Shown piece after piece: positions 1 to 6,686 of a DNA stretch of 11,371 bases. The notes beneath the pieces are model-generated. The model was given only the letters and a program-made list of their open reading frames with translations, did no database searches and was not told the origin of the DNA. The stretch is from assembly GCA_023433855.1 (NCBI GenBank), contig JAEYTV010000001.1, forward strand, positions 1 to 11,371, given 5' to 3'. The DNA is from Pseudomonadota bacterium. GTDB lineage: Bacteria; Pseudomonadota; Alphaproteobacteria; Rhizobiales; Rhizobiaceae. A program made the translations under genes and the position numbers. Position 1 is the first letter of the stretch. Each line of letters starts with the position of its first letter.

Positions 1-6
1 AAGCAA

Positions 7-24
7 CAGAATCCAGGAATTCTG
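7..24. promoter_or_regulatory. Small dyad upstream of the peroxiredoxin
   Basis: The sequence shows a perfect 6-bp inverted repeat, CAGAAT-N6-ATTCTG, about 55 bases before the peroxiredoxin start. The position would suit an operator or promoter-proximal site. It matches no regulator consensus I can name with confidence, and its even spacer does not fit the LysR T-N11-A pattern. A dyad this short can occur by chance. Confidence 0.25.
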
Positions 25-79
25 AAATTGCAGCAGCATCTGCGCCGCCCAGTAAATTACCCAACTTTAGGAGGGCATG

Positions 80-703
80 ATGCTGCAGATAGGACATACC
101 GCACCTGACTTTAATCTCGCCAGCACGAACGGTGACATAAGCTTCCATGAATGGCTGGGCAGTAGCTGGGGCGTATTGTTCAGTCATCCAAAAAATTTCA
201 CGCCTGTCTGCACCACAGAATTGGGTGAGGTCGCAAGGCTAAAGGACGAATGGGAGCGGCGGAACGTCAAGGTTATCGGGCTCTCAGTCGATCCGCTTGA
301 ACGGCACGAGGAGTGGGCGCGCGATATTCAGGAGACACAAGGCGAAGCGTTGAACTTTCCGCTTCTGTCCGATCCCGATCGTGAGGTGGCTGAGCTTTAT
401 GGGATGGTTCATCCCGAAGCTAACCCCCTGGAAACCGTTCGCTCCGTCTTCATTATCGACCCAAAAAAGAAGGTCAGGCTCACCTTGAACTACCCCCCGA
501 GTGCTGGCCGAAACTTTGACGAGATCATCCGCGTGATCGACAGCCTGCAGCTATCGGATCGCGAAAAAGTCTCCACCCCGGTGAATTGGAAGTTGGGCGA
601 GCCGGTGATTGTTGCACTTCAGCTTTCGGATGAGGAAGCTAGAGAAAGGTTTCCACAGGGTTTTGAGGCGAAGAAGCCCTATCTTCGATACGTGAAGCTC
701 TAG
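80..703 (+). CDS. 1-Cys peroxiredoxin (Prx6 subfamily)
   Basis: Thiol peroxidase expected to reduce hydrogen peroxide and organic hydroperoxides in the cytoplasm. The 207-residue product begins with the thioredoxin-fold IGHTAPDF segment and carries the peroxidatic motif FTPVCTTE at about residues 40-47, with Cys44 the only cysteine in the protein. There is therefore no resolving cysteine, as in true 1-Cys enzymes. The conserved arginine (VRSVFIID), the YPPSAGRNFDE block and the C-terminal PVNWKLGEPVIV segment of Prx6-type proteins are all present, and length is normal for the family. Two in-frame ATGs occur at 77 and 80. AGGAGGG at 69-75 is too close to the first, so 80 is preferred. It appears monocistronic, and a GC-rich hairpin lies about 90 bases downstream. 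Its base composition is visibly more AT-rich than the genes at the right end. The electron donor cannot be read from the context. Confidence 0.95.
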   Translation: MLQIGHTAPDFNLASTNGDISFHEWLGSSWGVLFSHPKNFTPVCTTELGEVARLKDEWERRNVKVIGLSVDPLERHEEWARDIQETQGEALNFPLLSDPDREVAELYGMVHPEANPLETVRSVFIIDPKKKVRLTLNYPPSAGRNFDEIIRVIDSLQLSDREKVSTPVNWKLGEPVIVALQLSDEEARERFPQGFEAKKPYLRYVKL

Positions 704-1213
704 AATTTCGAACGCGGAAGACGATCGGTTGTGGCAAAACCTCTCGCGACATTGCCGTCGACGCGGCACCTGTTCTCCCTAGAGGCAACCACGGCGCCTG
801 CGGACAAAGAGATGCCGCAGGCGCTGGATTGGCAGCATAAAGTGGAAGCCTATCGCGAGCCCTCGCACGAGCCCGGCCCGATGTTCCGGTGATGGTGTGA
901 TCGGACCTTTTCATCAAATCTTATGGACAACGAGGACCGCGGCCAGGCTGTCGTCCAACCCGGCTGACGCTACAGAAGCCGGTTTCGGCGCGGCTCGCCG
1001 CCACTACCATCTCCCGAACCCAATCAGGCATAGCTTCGCGCTGCAGCAGTGTCCTCTCTCAGGACCTCATACTTATTTGATCGGCCCTTATGATCTCAAC
1101 GCCAGTTCGCCGGTCTTCTGGCGCGCGGTACAAGGGATCCGTCGACGGATCAAGAAGATCATCTGGGCGACGAGGTCGATAGATTACCCCCCACCAAGCG
1201 AAAGGAGATTACA
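704..1213. other. Intergenic stretch with no convincing gene
   Basis: About 510 bases separate the peroxiredoxin from the small exported protein. A GTG-started frame at 731-892 could encode 53 residues (MAKPLATLPSTRH...), with a GGAAG at 716-720 as a poor ribosome site. A longer plus-strand open frame from 897 runs into the next gene in the wrong frame and has no ribosome site; its segment around 1089-1190 (YDLNASSPVFWRAVQGI...) looks faintly protein-like and may be decayed coding DNA. I recognise no family in any frame. The promoter of the exported-protein gene should lie at the right end of this stretch, but I see no clear -35/-10 pair. Confidence 0.5.
794..824 (+). terminator. GC-rich hairpin after the peroxiredoxin
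   Basis: A perfect 10-bp stem, GCGCCTGCGG pairing with CCGCAGGCGC, encloses an 11-base loop about 90 bases after the peroxiredoxin stop. The position and stem fit a transcription terminator, but no T-run follows (TGGATTGG). It would have to be an atypical terminator, an RNA 3' end stabiliser, or a structure inside the doubtful 731-892 frame. Confidence 0.35.
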
Positions 1214-1477
1214 ATGTCGAAGATTATCAAGCTCACCGCTGTCGCTGTCTTTCTTGCAGCGTCTTCTCTGGTTACCCCGGCCATTTCTGCCGAAGGAAAC
1301 TACTACAAGGGTGCATACGCTACACCCCGGCAGAAGATCGATTCCCTGTTCACGGGCAGCATCGCTGCAAGCGAAAGCGGCATGCGCAGTCCTACTTCCC
1401 GCGATAACCGGCAGATAGGCGATACCCGCTCTCTCGGCAGCGGCGATTACTACCAGGGCGCCCATCGTCCGCTATGA
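1214..1477 (+). CDS. Small secreted protein with YYxGA repeats
   Basis: Hypothetical exported protein of 87 residues. The N-terminus is a classical Sec signal: MSKIIK, then a hydrophobic stretch to about residue 20, then a likely cleavage site after AISA (residue 26). The mature part of about 60 residues contains two copies of a short tyrosine motif near its ends, GNYYKGAY at 28-35 and GDYYQGAH at 77-84, with a polar, serine-rich middle and an IDSLFTGSI block at 42-50 like those in small rhizobial exported proteins. The start is well supported by AAAGGAG at 1201-1207, six bases before ATG. There are no cysteines and no enzyme motif. It is probably periplasmic or surface-associated; the function is unknown. 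It stands alone, converging on the MFS gene across a palindrome. Confidence 0.8.
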   Translation: MSKIIKLTAVAVFLAASSLVTPAISAEGNYYKGAYATPRQKIDSLFTGSIAASESGMRSPTSRDNRQIGDTRSLGSGDYYQGAHRPL

Positions 1478-1517
1478 CCAGAGGTGCGGGCCCGGCCCGT
1501 AAAGTGTCCATGAAACC

Positions 1518-1550
1518 TTAGTATCGAGGGTGGACCACCCTCGATACTAA
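1518..1550. terminator. Perfect 33-bp palindrome, likely bidirectional terminator
   Basis: Arms of 16 bp (TTAGTATCGAGGGTGG and its exact complement) flank a single central A. The site lies between two convergent stops (1477 and 1604), where a shared terminator is expected, and the RNA of either strand would fold into a very stable hairpin. Neither side has the T-run of a standard intrinsic terminator, so a Rho-assisted terminator, a protein-binding site or a replication-related palindrome remain possible. Confidence 0.5.
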
Positions 1551-1601
1551 ACATCGCTACCCCTCTGCCGGACAGTTCTAGAGGCTCCCTCGCCTTCCGG
1601 C

Positions 1602-2927
1602 TCAGGCAAATTGCCTCTTGGCAATATTGCCTGCTGGCGGCGGAGCCAACATGGTGACGGCGAGTGCTGCGACCAGGCAACCAACGGCCATGATCATCGA
1701 AACGGCGTTGAGCTCCCACCCAGACTGGAAGAGCAAGCCTGCAGCGATCGGGCCCGCAGCCGATCCCGCACGGCCGACGCCGATGACGACGCCGGTGCCT
1801 GCCGCCCTGAGTTGCGAAGGGAAAGACTGGGCAACGATCGAATAGAAGCCGGAATTTGCGCCGATGATGAAGAATCCGGCGGCCGCCGCGGTTACCGTTA
1901 GCGGCACAAGCTCCTGCGAGAATCGCCCGAAAACGCCGACCGCACCTGCTCCGCAGACCAGTGCGGCAATGACGGACAGTCGCAGGCTCCAGAGCTGCGA
2001 AAGCAGGCTGATGACAATCGTGCCGATCAGGCCACCGATATGAGCCCAGACGAGGACACTCCCGGCAGCCGCCGGTGGATAGTTCATGTCCGCCACCAAC
2101 TTCGGGATCCACTTCATCAGGAAATAGAGCGAGACCATGTACATAAAAAAGGCGAGCGTGAGGAAAAGTGTGGTCCGGAGCACTCCCCTCCCAAGACCAC
2201 TTGCCCGTCCATGGCTTAGTGGTGGCAGTGAAGGGAGTTTGTCGATTGGTGACCGCCCCTGGGCCAGCAATATCCGATTCAGCCTCTCGAGCGCGTTCCT
2301 CGGGTGACGCTGGCAAAGGAAAGCCACCGATTCCGGAACGAACAGCAGTACTGGAGCAATAAGGATCGTCGTCGCGAAAGCGCCAAGCTCGAAGGCTGCC
2401 ACCCATCGATAACCTTGAGCGAACAATTTCGAAACCAACGCGCCACCGGCAATTGCCCCGAGTGAAAAGCCGCCGATCAGGACCGTGACAGCCAGGCTGC
2501 GCCTCCGATCGTTAGCGAGTTCCGAGACCATCGCACTACTTGTTGCAAGCAGGCCACCAACTCCAAGCCCGGTAAAGAAACGGGCCGCCGAGAGATCGAG
2601 GACGCTTCCCGACCACGAGGCCAGCCCCATCCCTGTGGCCATGATAACGAGGCAGGCAAGGATGGTCGGCTTGCGACCCAGGCGGTCCGCGAACAGCCCG
2701 ACGAGGATGGAACCGATGCTCATGCCCACCAGATCCATCGCAAGTACGATGCCGAGCGTTGCGCTGTCGATCTGCCAGGCCTCCGCTATCCCGGGAGCAG
2801 CAAACGAAATCGCGTAGACATCAAAACCCTCGATGGCCGTGCAGGCCGTTAGAATCCCCATCGCGAGGATCTGGCGCGCGTGCATCGGCTCACGCGCGAT
2901 TTTTTCAAAGGGATCCCCATCCTCCAT
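1602..2927 (-). CDS. MFS transporter, aromatic acid:H+ symporter (AAHS)-like
   Basis: Inner-membrane secondary transporter of 441 residues, the usual size for 12-helix MFS proteins. The first helix carries IEGFDVYAISFAAPGI (residues 32-47), matching the place where AAHS members such as PcaK have an essential D-G-x-D motif; here the first acid is Glu33 and the second Asp36. The loop between helices 2 and 3 has the full MFS signature GLFADRLGRKP (77-87). The equivalent basic loop in the second half (SLLSQLWSLRLS) is degenerate. A cytoplasmic loop (about 205-235) divides the halves. The start is supported by AAAGGGG five bases upstream. It lies downstream of a LysR gene on the same strand with a 255-base gap, suggesting its own promoter under that regulator. 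The substrate is probably a small carboxylate or aromatic acid, an inference from family and context only. Confidence 0.88.
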   Translation of the reverse strand: MEDGDPFEKIAREPMHARQILAMGILTACTAIEGFDVYAISFAAPGIAEAWQIDSATLGIVLAMDLVGMSIGSILVGLFADRLGRKPTILACLVIMATGMGLASWSGSVLDLSAARFFTGLGVGGLLATSSAMVSELANDRRRSLAVTVLIGGFSLGAIAGGALVSKLFAQGYRWVAAFELGAFATTILIAPVLLFVPESVAFLCQRHPRNALERLNRILLAQGRSPIDKLPSLPPLSHGRASGLGRGVLRTTLFLTLAFFMYMVSLYFLMKWIPKLVADMNYPPAAAGSVLVWAHIGGLIGTIVISLLSQLWSLRLSVIAALVCGAGAVGVFGRFSQELVPLTVTAAAAGFFIIGANSGFYSIVAQSFPSQLRAAGTGVVIGVGRAGSAAGPIAAGLLFQSGWELNAVSMIMAVGCLVAALAVTMLAPPPAGNIAKRQFA

Positions 2928-3182
2928 GTCAGCCCCTTTGTTTCTCCGCGGTGCCCCGCAAGTTGCTTGATGGGATCAATGTCGTCATTTGGATTGCTAA
3001 GCGTAGTTTTACCACGGTCCCCGACGGCAAGATACGGAGCCGCTGGAAGTTGCGGCCCCGCCGGAAACGCCGGCACTCTCGGCAGTCGCCGTCCTGGCAT
3101 CAATTGCGCATTTCATTTTCTTCTAGCTTCGCTCAGCGCTTGTGGTCGAGCATTGCCTAAGCGCTGTGGCGGACGCGGACGG
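2928..3182 (-). promoter_or_regulatory. Probable promoter region of the MFS gene
   Basis: This 255-base gap between the LysR stop and the MFS start (both minus strand) is long enough to hold a separate promoter. A small dyad, TTGAT-GGG-ATCAA at 2967-2979, lies about 40 bases upstream of the MFS start and could be an operator. No open frame here looks real, and I could not identify a firm -35/-10 pair. Confidence 0.3.
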
Positions 3183-4100
3183 CTAACGTTGTGGACGCAC
3201 CAGCCGTGGCGCGGCGGCGTGGGATGCGATGAGTTCGTCAATTCTCTCGAGGAAGCTGTGGAGCACGGGGGACGGATTGTCTGCCCGATAGCCTGCCGCG
3301 ATCTCGATCACCGGAGGATTGCCCGAAAGTGGCCTGCTCACGACCGACCAGGGCAGCAGATGTTCGACATAGGCGGGCAGCAGGGTAACGCCGCGAGTGG
3401 ACGCCACAAGCGAGATACCGGTCGCAAACCCATCCAGGAAATGGGAAGGCGAAACAATCACACCCCGATCGCCCAGGTACCGCTCAACGATCCCCCTCAA
3501 GACGTGCGGCGTGTCGGAATACCCGATAAACGTTTCCGCATCGAGGTCGCGAGCATCAATTTCGGACTTTCCAGCCAGAGGATGATCGCTGGGCAGGATC
3601 ACAACTATCGGCTCGTGTGCGATGACCTTGTAGCGAACGTCGGGCTGCGGCTCGATGCGAGAGAATCCAAGATCGATCTCGCCCAGCTGAACTGCCTGGG
3701 CAACGTCAGGAGAGAAGTCGCTCGATACCCTGAAGTCGATGTTCTTCAGTTGCCCGCTTAGAACGTTGGTTACATGCGGCAGCCACTCGACCTCCTGCCC
3801 CGTCAGGAAGCCGACCGAGAAGCTGGTCTTGGCCGGCCGGACCGCGCGCCGTGCCGCGGCTACCGCCTCGGCTGCCTGGTACAGCGACAGCCGGGCATGC
3901 TCGATGAACGCCTGTCCAGCGGGCGTGAGCTCGACCCCGCGTGAGCTGCGCTTGAGGAGGTCGGTGCCAACCTCAAGCTCAAGATCGCGCAACTGGCGGC
4001 TCAATGACGGCTGCGCGGTGTGGAGTCGCTTGTCGGCCGCCATCTTGAGGCTGCCTTCCTCGGCCACCGCTACAAGATATCTGAGATGCCGCAGCTCCAT
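3183..4100 (-). CDS. LysR-type transcriptional regulator
   Basis: DNA-binding regulator of 305 residues, standard LysR length. The N-terminal winged helix-turn-helix is clear at about residues 1-65 (MELRHLRYLVAVAEEGSLK, LHTAQPSLSRQLRDLE, RGVELTPAGQAF). A linker helix follows, then a periplasmic-binding-protein-like effector domain from about residue 92 (FSVGFLTGQEVEWLP; VVILPSDHPLAG; GVTLLPAYVEHLLP). The ribosome site GGAGG (complement of 4113-4117) is about 12 bases from the ATG, slightly long. A T-N11-A dyad lies at 4121-4139, consistent with autoregulation and control of the divergent SDR group. The MFS gene downstream on the same strand is a plausible target, with a small carboxylate or aromatic acid as likely inducer; this last point is inference. 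Confidence 0.93.
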   Translation of the reverse strand: MELRHLRYLVAVAEEGSLKMAADKRLHTAQPSLSRQLRDLELEVGTDLLKRSSRGVELTPAGQAFIEHARLSLYQAAEAVAAARRAVRPAKTSFSVGFLTGQEVEWLPHVTNVLSGQLKNIDFRVSSDFSPDVAQAVQLGEIDLGFSRIEPQPDVRYKVIAHEPIVVILPSDHPLAGKSEIDARDLDAETFIGYSDTPHVLRGIVERYLGDRGVIVSPSHFLDGFATGISLVASTRGVTLLPAYVEHLLPWSVVSRPLSGNPPVIEIAAGYRADNPSPVLHSFLERIDELIASHAAAPRLVRPQR

Positions 4101-4120
4101 TTCGCAGCTATGCCTCCGAG

Positions 4121-4139
4121 GTATATCGGTAGAATATAC
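4121..4139. promoter_or_regulatory. Candidate LysR operator (T-N11-A dyad)
   Basis: GTATAT-N7-ATATAC is a perfect 6-bp inverted repeat that contains the LysR-family T-N11-A pattern (T4124 to A4136). It sits 21 bases upstream of the minus-strand LysR start, inside the divergent region shared with the SDR at 4267. LysR proteins usually bind such dyads next to their own genes, so this is the best operator candidate in the window. An AT-rich stretch at 4170-4183 to its right could hold the divergent promoter. Confidence 0.5.
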
Positions 4140-4266
4140 AAAGTAATTCCTCCGCGGGAAATCCCTGCTATTTATTAATCATCGACCGGGAGCGGTGCCA
4201 CCGAGGCATAACCTGGAAATGGCGGGGCACTCCGCCGCGTGCGTTGAACTAACTGGAGCAGTGACG

Positions 4267-4944
4267 ATGAAGGACACCGTGCACTTGTGCAGCGGGAAGA
4301 CTGCGCTCGTGACCAGCGCCGCACGCGGCACCGGCCGGGCTGTCGCAATGGCGCTCGGAAAGGCCGGTGCGCAGGTGCTGGTGCATCATACGCGCTCGCC
4401 GGCCGCTGCTGCCCAGCCTGTCAGCGACATCCGTGCCAGCGGCGGCAAGGCGATGGCGCTCGCCGTTGATCTGTCGAGCCGCGATGGCCCGCAGGAGCTC
4501 GCCACACGAACCCGAACGATCATCGGGGACCGCCTCGACATCCTTGTTTTCAATGCCCGGCTCACGAAGACCGCCAGCCCCGACCGCCCCACGCCCGAGG
4601 CATTCGATGCCGAATTCGCGGCGAACGTGCGGGCACCGCTTTTTCTCGTGCAGGAACTGCTGCCGGTGTTGAGGAGGGGCTCGCGCTTCGTGGTTACGGT
4701 CGAGCCGCCATCGGTGCCCAAGCAGAATCCCGCTTCGCGCTCGGTCCAGGGCGGCCTCGAAGGCTTGGTCGATGAGCTGGGGGCATCGCTCGGCGTTCAA
4801 GGCATTCGCGTTGATACGGTCATGCCGACCGGAGGGGCGCGCGCGGGGGGCAGCCGGCTGCAAGGCGCGGAAGATGCCTTGCGATCCCCACGACCCGCCG
4901 AGATCGCCCGCACCGTGGCGGTCCTGGTGTCCGGCACGGAGTAG
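4267..4944 (+). CDS. Degenerate SDR-fold protein, probably non-catalytic
   Basis: Short-chain dehydrogenase/reductase homologue of 225 residues. The fold is recognisable: beta-1/helix with KTALVTSAARGTGRAVA (11-27), AVDLS (66-70), DILVFNA (91-97), AANVRAPLFL (118-127), and GIRVDTVMPTG (179-189). The key residues are altered. The TGxxxGxG cofactor motif reads TSAARGTG, NNAG reads FNAR, and aligning LEGL with the usual L-E-x-L places Ser157 and Gln161 where YxxxK is expected, with Thr144 at the catalytic serine position. The C-terminus stops after AVLVSGTE, lacking the usual TGQ...VDGG tail. The frame is uninterrupted and keeps GC-rich third positions, so it may be translated as a pseudoenzyme; early gene decay is the alternative. 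ATG 4267 with TGGAG eight bases upstream is preferred over an upstream ATG at 4195. The stop is 49 bases before the DUF427 gene. Confidence 0.75.
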   Translation: MKDTVHLCSGKTALVTSAARGTGRAVAMALGKAGAQVLVHHTRSPAAAAQPVSDIRASGGKAMALAVDLSSRDGPQELATRTRTIIGDRLDILVFNARLTKTASPDRPTPEAFDAEFAANVRAPLFLVQELLPVLRRGSRFVVTVEPPSVPKQNPASRSVQGGLEGLVDELGASLGVQGIRVDTVMPTGGARAGGSRLQGAEDALRSPRPAEIARTVAVLVSGTE

Positions 4945-4993
4945 AATAGGGCGCCGGAGAAATCCTAGGCTGAACGAAAGGACGGGTAGAGCC

Positions 4994-5374
4994 ATGCAGG
5001 AGAGCATCATCCGAGTTCCGGACAGTCAGCATCCGATCATTGTCGAACCGGTCATAGATCATGTGATCGTGGTTGCCGGAGGCAAGATCGTCGCTGACAC
5101 GCTACGCGCCATCACTCTCAGAGAGGCAGACTTACCGCCAGTGCTCTATATCCCCCGTCGCGACGTCGACATGAGCACGCTGAAACGCTCCGCAACGTCC
5201 CGCTACTGCCCCTATAAGGGAGAGGCATCGTTTTTCAGCATTTCCGCCAATTCGCAGGATACGCCCGACGGAGCCTGGACTTACGGGATGCCGCACTGGG
5301 CAGTCTGCGAGATCGAGTACCACGTGGCGTTCGATTCCGACCGGGTCGACCGCATCGACGTGCTCGCCCACTGA
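4994..5374 (+). CDS. DUF427 domain protein
   Basis: Small cytoplasmic protein of 126 residues matching the DUF427 family (Pfam PF04248, also named NTP_transf_9), whose biochemical role is not established. The family pattern is visible in order: a strand-rich start (HVIVVAGGKIVADT, 23-36), PPVLYIPRRDVDM (48-60), the hallmark CPYKGEASFFSI (72-83), GAWTYGMP (93-100) and the closing VAFDSDRVDRIDV (111-123). Length is typical for a single-domain member. The start at ATG 4994 has AAAGGA at 4977-4982, a rather long 11-base spacing; the open frame continues upstream through the SDR gene in another phase without a better start. It lies between the degenerate SDR and the LysR gene, 21 bases before the latter, so the three are likely one transcript. 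Confidence 0.88.
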   Translation: MQESIIRVPDSQHPIIVEPVIDHVIVVAGGKIVADTLRAITLREADLPPVLYIPRRDVDMSTLKRSATSRYCPYKGEASFFSISANSQDTPDGAWTYGMPHWAVCEIEYHVAFDSDRVDRIDVLAH

Positions 5375-5395
5375 TTACGAAGGGAGGCTGACACC

Positions 5396-6307
5396 ATGGA
5401 TCTCATTAGTAGCCTTCATTCCTTCGTCCGGGTCGCCGAGACGGGATCCTTCTCGGCCGTCGCCGCAGAGCGCGGCGTCACCCAGCCCGCTATCTCGCGT
5501 CAGGTCACCGCGCTTGAGGAATATCTCTGCGCGCGGCTTGTCCAGCGCAGCACCCAAGCGGTCACGCTAACAGAAGAGGGCCGCAATCTGTTGCTGCCGG
5601 CGCAGGAGCTGATTGACGCTGCCGACGGCATCCGCCAGCTCACCGGCCGCTGGTCGCGCCAGCCGGTCGGTTCGGTCCGTCTGGCGCTGCCGGTCTCGCT
5701 CGGCCTCTATTTCAGCGACCGGATAGCAGCGCTGCTGAGAGAGTTCGACGAGCTTTCGGTTGATCTCGTGCTGCGCGATTGCGGCGGCAACCTGATCGAG
5801 GACGGGCTCGATCTCGAAGTCTGCATTGGCGAGCCGCAGGACGCCTATCTCATCTGCCGCCGCGTCGGTTCTTTGGCCGACATGCTCGTCGCCTCACCCG
5901 GCTATTTGGAGCGCAGGTCCGCACCAACCCGTCCGACCGATCTTGAGGGCCATGACTGCATCGTCCATTCGCGCTCCAGCGCCGGCCGTAGCTGGCAGTT
6001 TCTGGACGGCGCCAATGGCATGGGCCGCTCCGTTGCACCGCGCGGCCGGTTCAGCGCCGACAATGCCGCTGCCGCCTATCGAGCCGCCCTTGGCGGCCAG
6101 GGCATCGCCTGTCTGCCTGCAGTGCTCGTCTCCGAAGACATCGCTTCCGGCCGGCTGTGCCAGCTGTTGGCGGACCATCCATTGCGGCGGCACCCCATCT
6201 ACATCACCTACGCGTCACGTCGTCGCTTGCCGCACCGCACGCGCGCCGTGATCGACTTCCTTGTGCGGTCGTTCCAGGCCGATCCCGAGATGCGCATCAC
6301 CGACTGA
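5396..6307 (+). CDS. LysR-type transcriptional regulator, CrgA-like
   Basis: DNA-binding regulator of 303 residues. The winged helix-turn-helix occupies about residues 1-62 (LHSFVRVAETGSFSAVAAER, GVTQPAISRQVTALEE, QAVTLTEEG). The effector domain starts near residue 92 with GSVRLALPVSLG, then DLVLRDCGGNLIEDGLDLEVCIG and the late GGQGIACLPAVLV block. This layout, with the DLEV/DLAV-IG region and a short C-terminal YASRRRLPHRTRAVIDFL segment, is typical of the CrgA/PgrR-like branch of the family. The start is supported by AGGGAGG at 5381-5387, eight bases before ATG. It is the last gene of the SDR-DUF427-LysR group. Targets could be this group or the hydrolase that follows about 500 bases later; the sequence does not decide. 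Confidence 0.93.
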   Translation: MDLISSLHSFVRVAETGSFSAVAAERGVTQPAISRQVTALEEYLCARLVQRSTQAVTLTEEGRNLLLPAQELIDAADGIRQLTGRWSRQPVGSVRLALPVSLGLYFSDRIAALLREFDELSVDLVLRDCGGNLIEDGLDLEVCIGEPQDAYLICRRVGSLADMLVASPGYLERRSAPTRPTDLEGHDCIVHSRSSAGRSWQFLDGANGMGRSVAPRGRFSADNAAAAYRAALGGQGIACLPAVLVSEDIASGRLCQLLADHPLRRHPIYITYASRRRLPHRTRAVIDFLVRSFQADPEMRITD

Positions 6308-6530
6308 GGCACCTGCCCGTCACGGCCTGTCACGCCGCCGCCCTTCCGTGGAGATCAGACTGCCTCAAAGCCGCGAGTCTTCTCCCTGGCTGCCCGCAGC
6401 CGCTCGCTTCTTGGGCCGAGAGCGGCCTGTGCTCATACCTTCCGTATAGGCGGATATAAGCCCGTGCTTAGTTCTGCCGTCCGACTGCATGCGGTAGCCT
6501 TGTATTCAAGATCAGGATGCGGAGACGGGC
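6308..6530. other. Intergenic DNA between LysR and hydrolase leader
   Basis: No convincing gene is present. A 7-bp stem (GCCGCTC at 6399-6405, GAGCGGC at 6420-6426, 14-base loop, no T-run) could be a weak end signal for the LysR transcript. Just after it, ATAC-N5-GTAT (6435-6447) and TATA-N6-TATA (6445-6458) overlap, forming an AT-rich spot that could be the promoter or operator of the hydrolase transcript. These assignments are tentative. Confidence 0.3.
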
Positions 6531-6616
6531 TATGAACTTGGAGCTCTTTCACAACGACAGCGATAGCCGGTCCGATCACGAAGTCCCACGCTGGTCCTCC
6601 CTGAATGCCAGCGCTG

Positions 6617-6650
6617 CCGCGGGTGGCACGTCCCTCTTTGCCACCCGCGG
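6617..6650 (+). terminator. Strong hairpin in the hydrolase leader (attenuator or terminator)
   Basis: A perfect 12-bp stem, CCGCGGGTGGCA pairing with TGCCACCCGCGG, has a 10-base loop and is followed by the pyrimidine run TCCCCTCTTCC. It lies about 20 bases before a strong ribosome site (AAGGAGG, 6671-6677) and ends about 157 bases before the preferred hydrolase start. Such a structure could end upstream transcription or attenuate the hydrolase message. It also argues against real coding through this stretch from the ATG at 6532. Confidence 0.45.
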
Positions 6651-6686
6651 TCCCCTCTTCCAACACCCGCAAGGAGGCTTGCCGTC

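Noticed and set aside
897..1418. Plus-strand open frame of 173 codons
   Set aside because: It has no ribosome site, overlaps the well-supported exported-protein gene in another frame, and its second half is the serine/arginine/leucine-rich type of translation expected from a shadow frame.
1450..2406. Minus-strand open frame of 318 codons
   Set aside because: It lies out of phase inside the MFS gene and its product is rich in Arg, Gly and Cys without domain features; it is a shadow of a GC-rich gene.
2880..3761. Plus-strand open frame of 293 codons
   Set aside because: It covers the antisense of the MFS start, the promoter gap and the LysR gene, has no family resemblance, and both minus-strand genes are well supported.
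4195..4266. Upstream start for the degenerate SDR
   Set aside because: ATG 4195 has no good ribosome site and would add residues before the normal SDR start; ATG 4267 has TGGAG at a proper distance.
6435..6458. LysR operator before the hydrolase leader
   Set aside because: The ATAC-N5-GTAT and TATA-N6-TATA dyads do not give a symmetrical T-N11-A, so I did not call a LysR site there.
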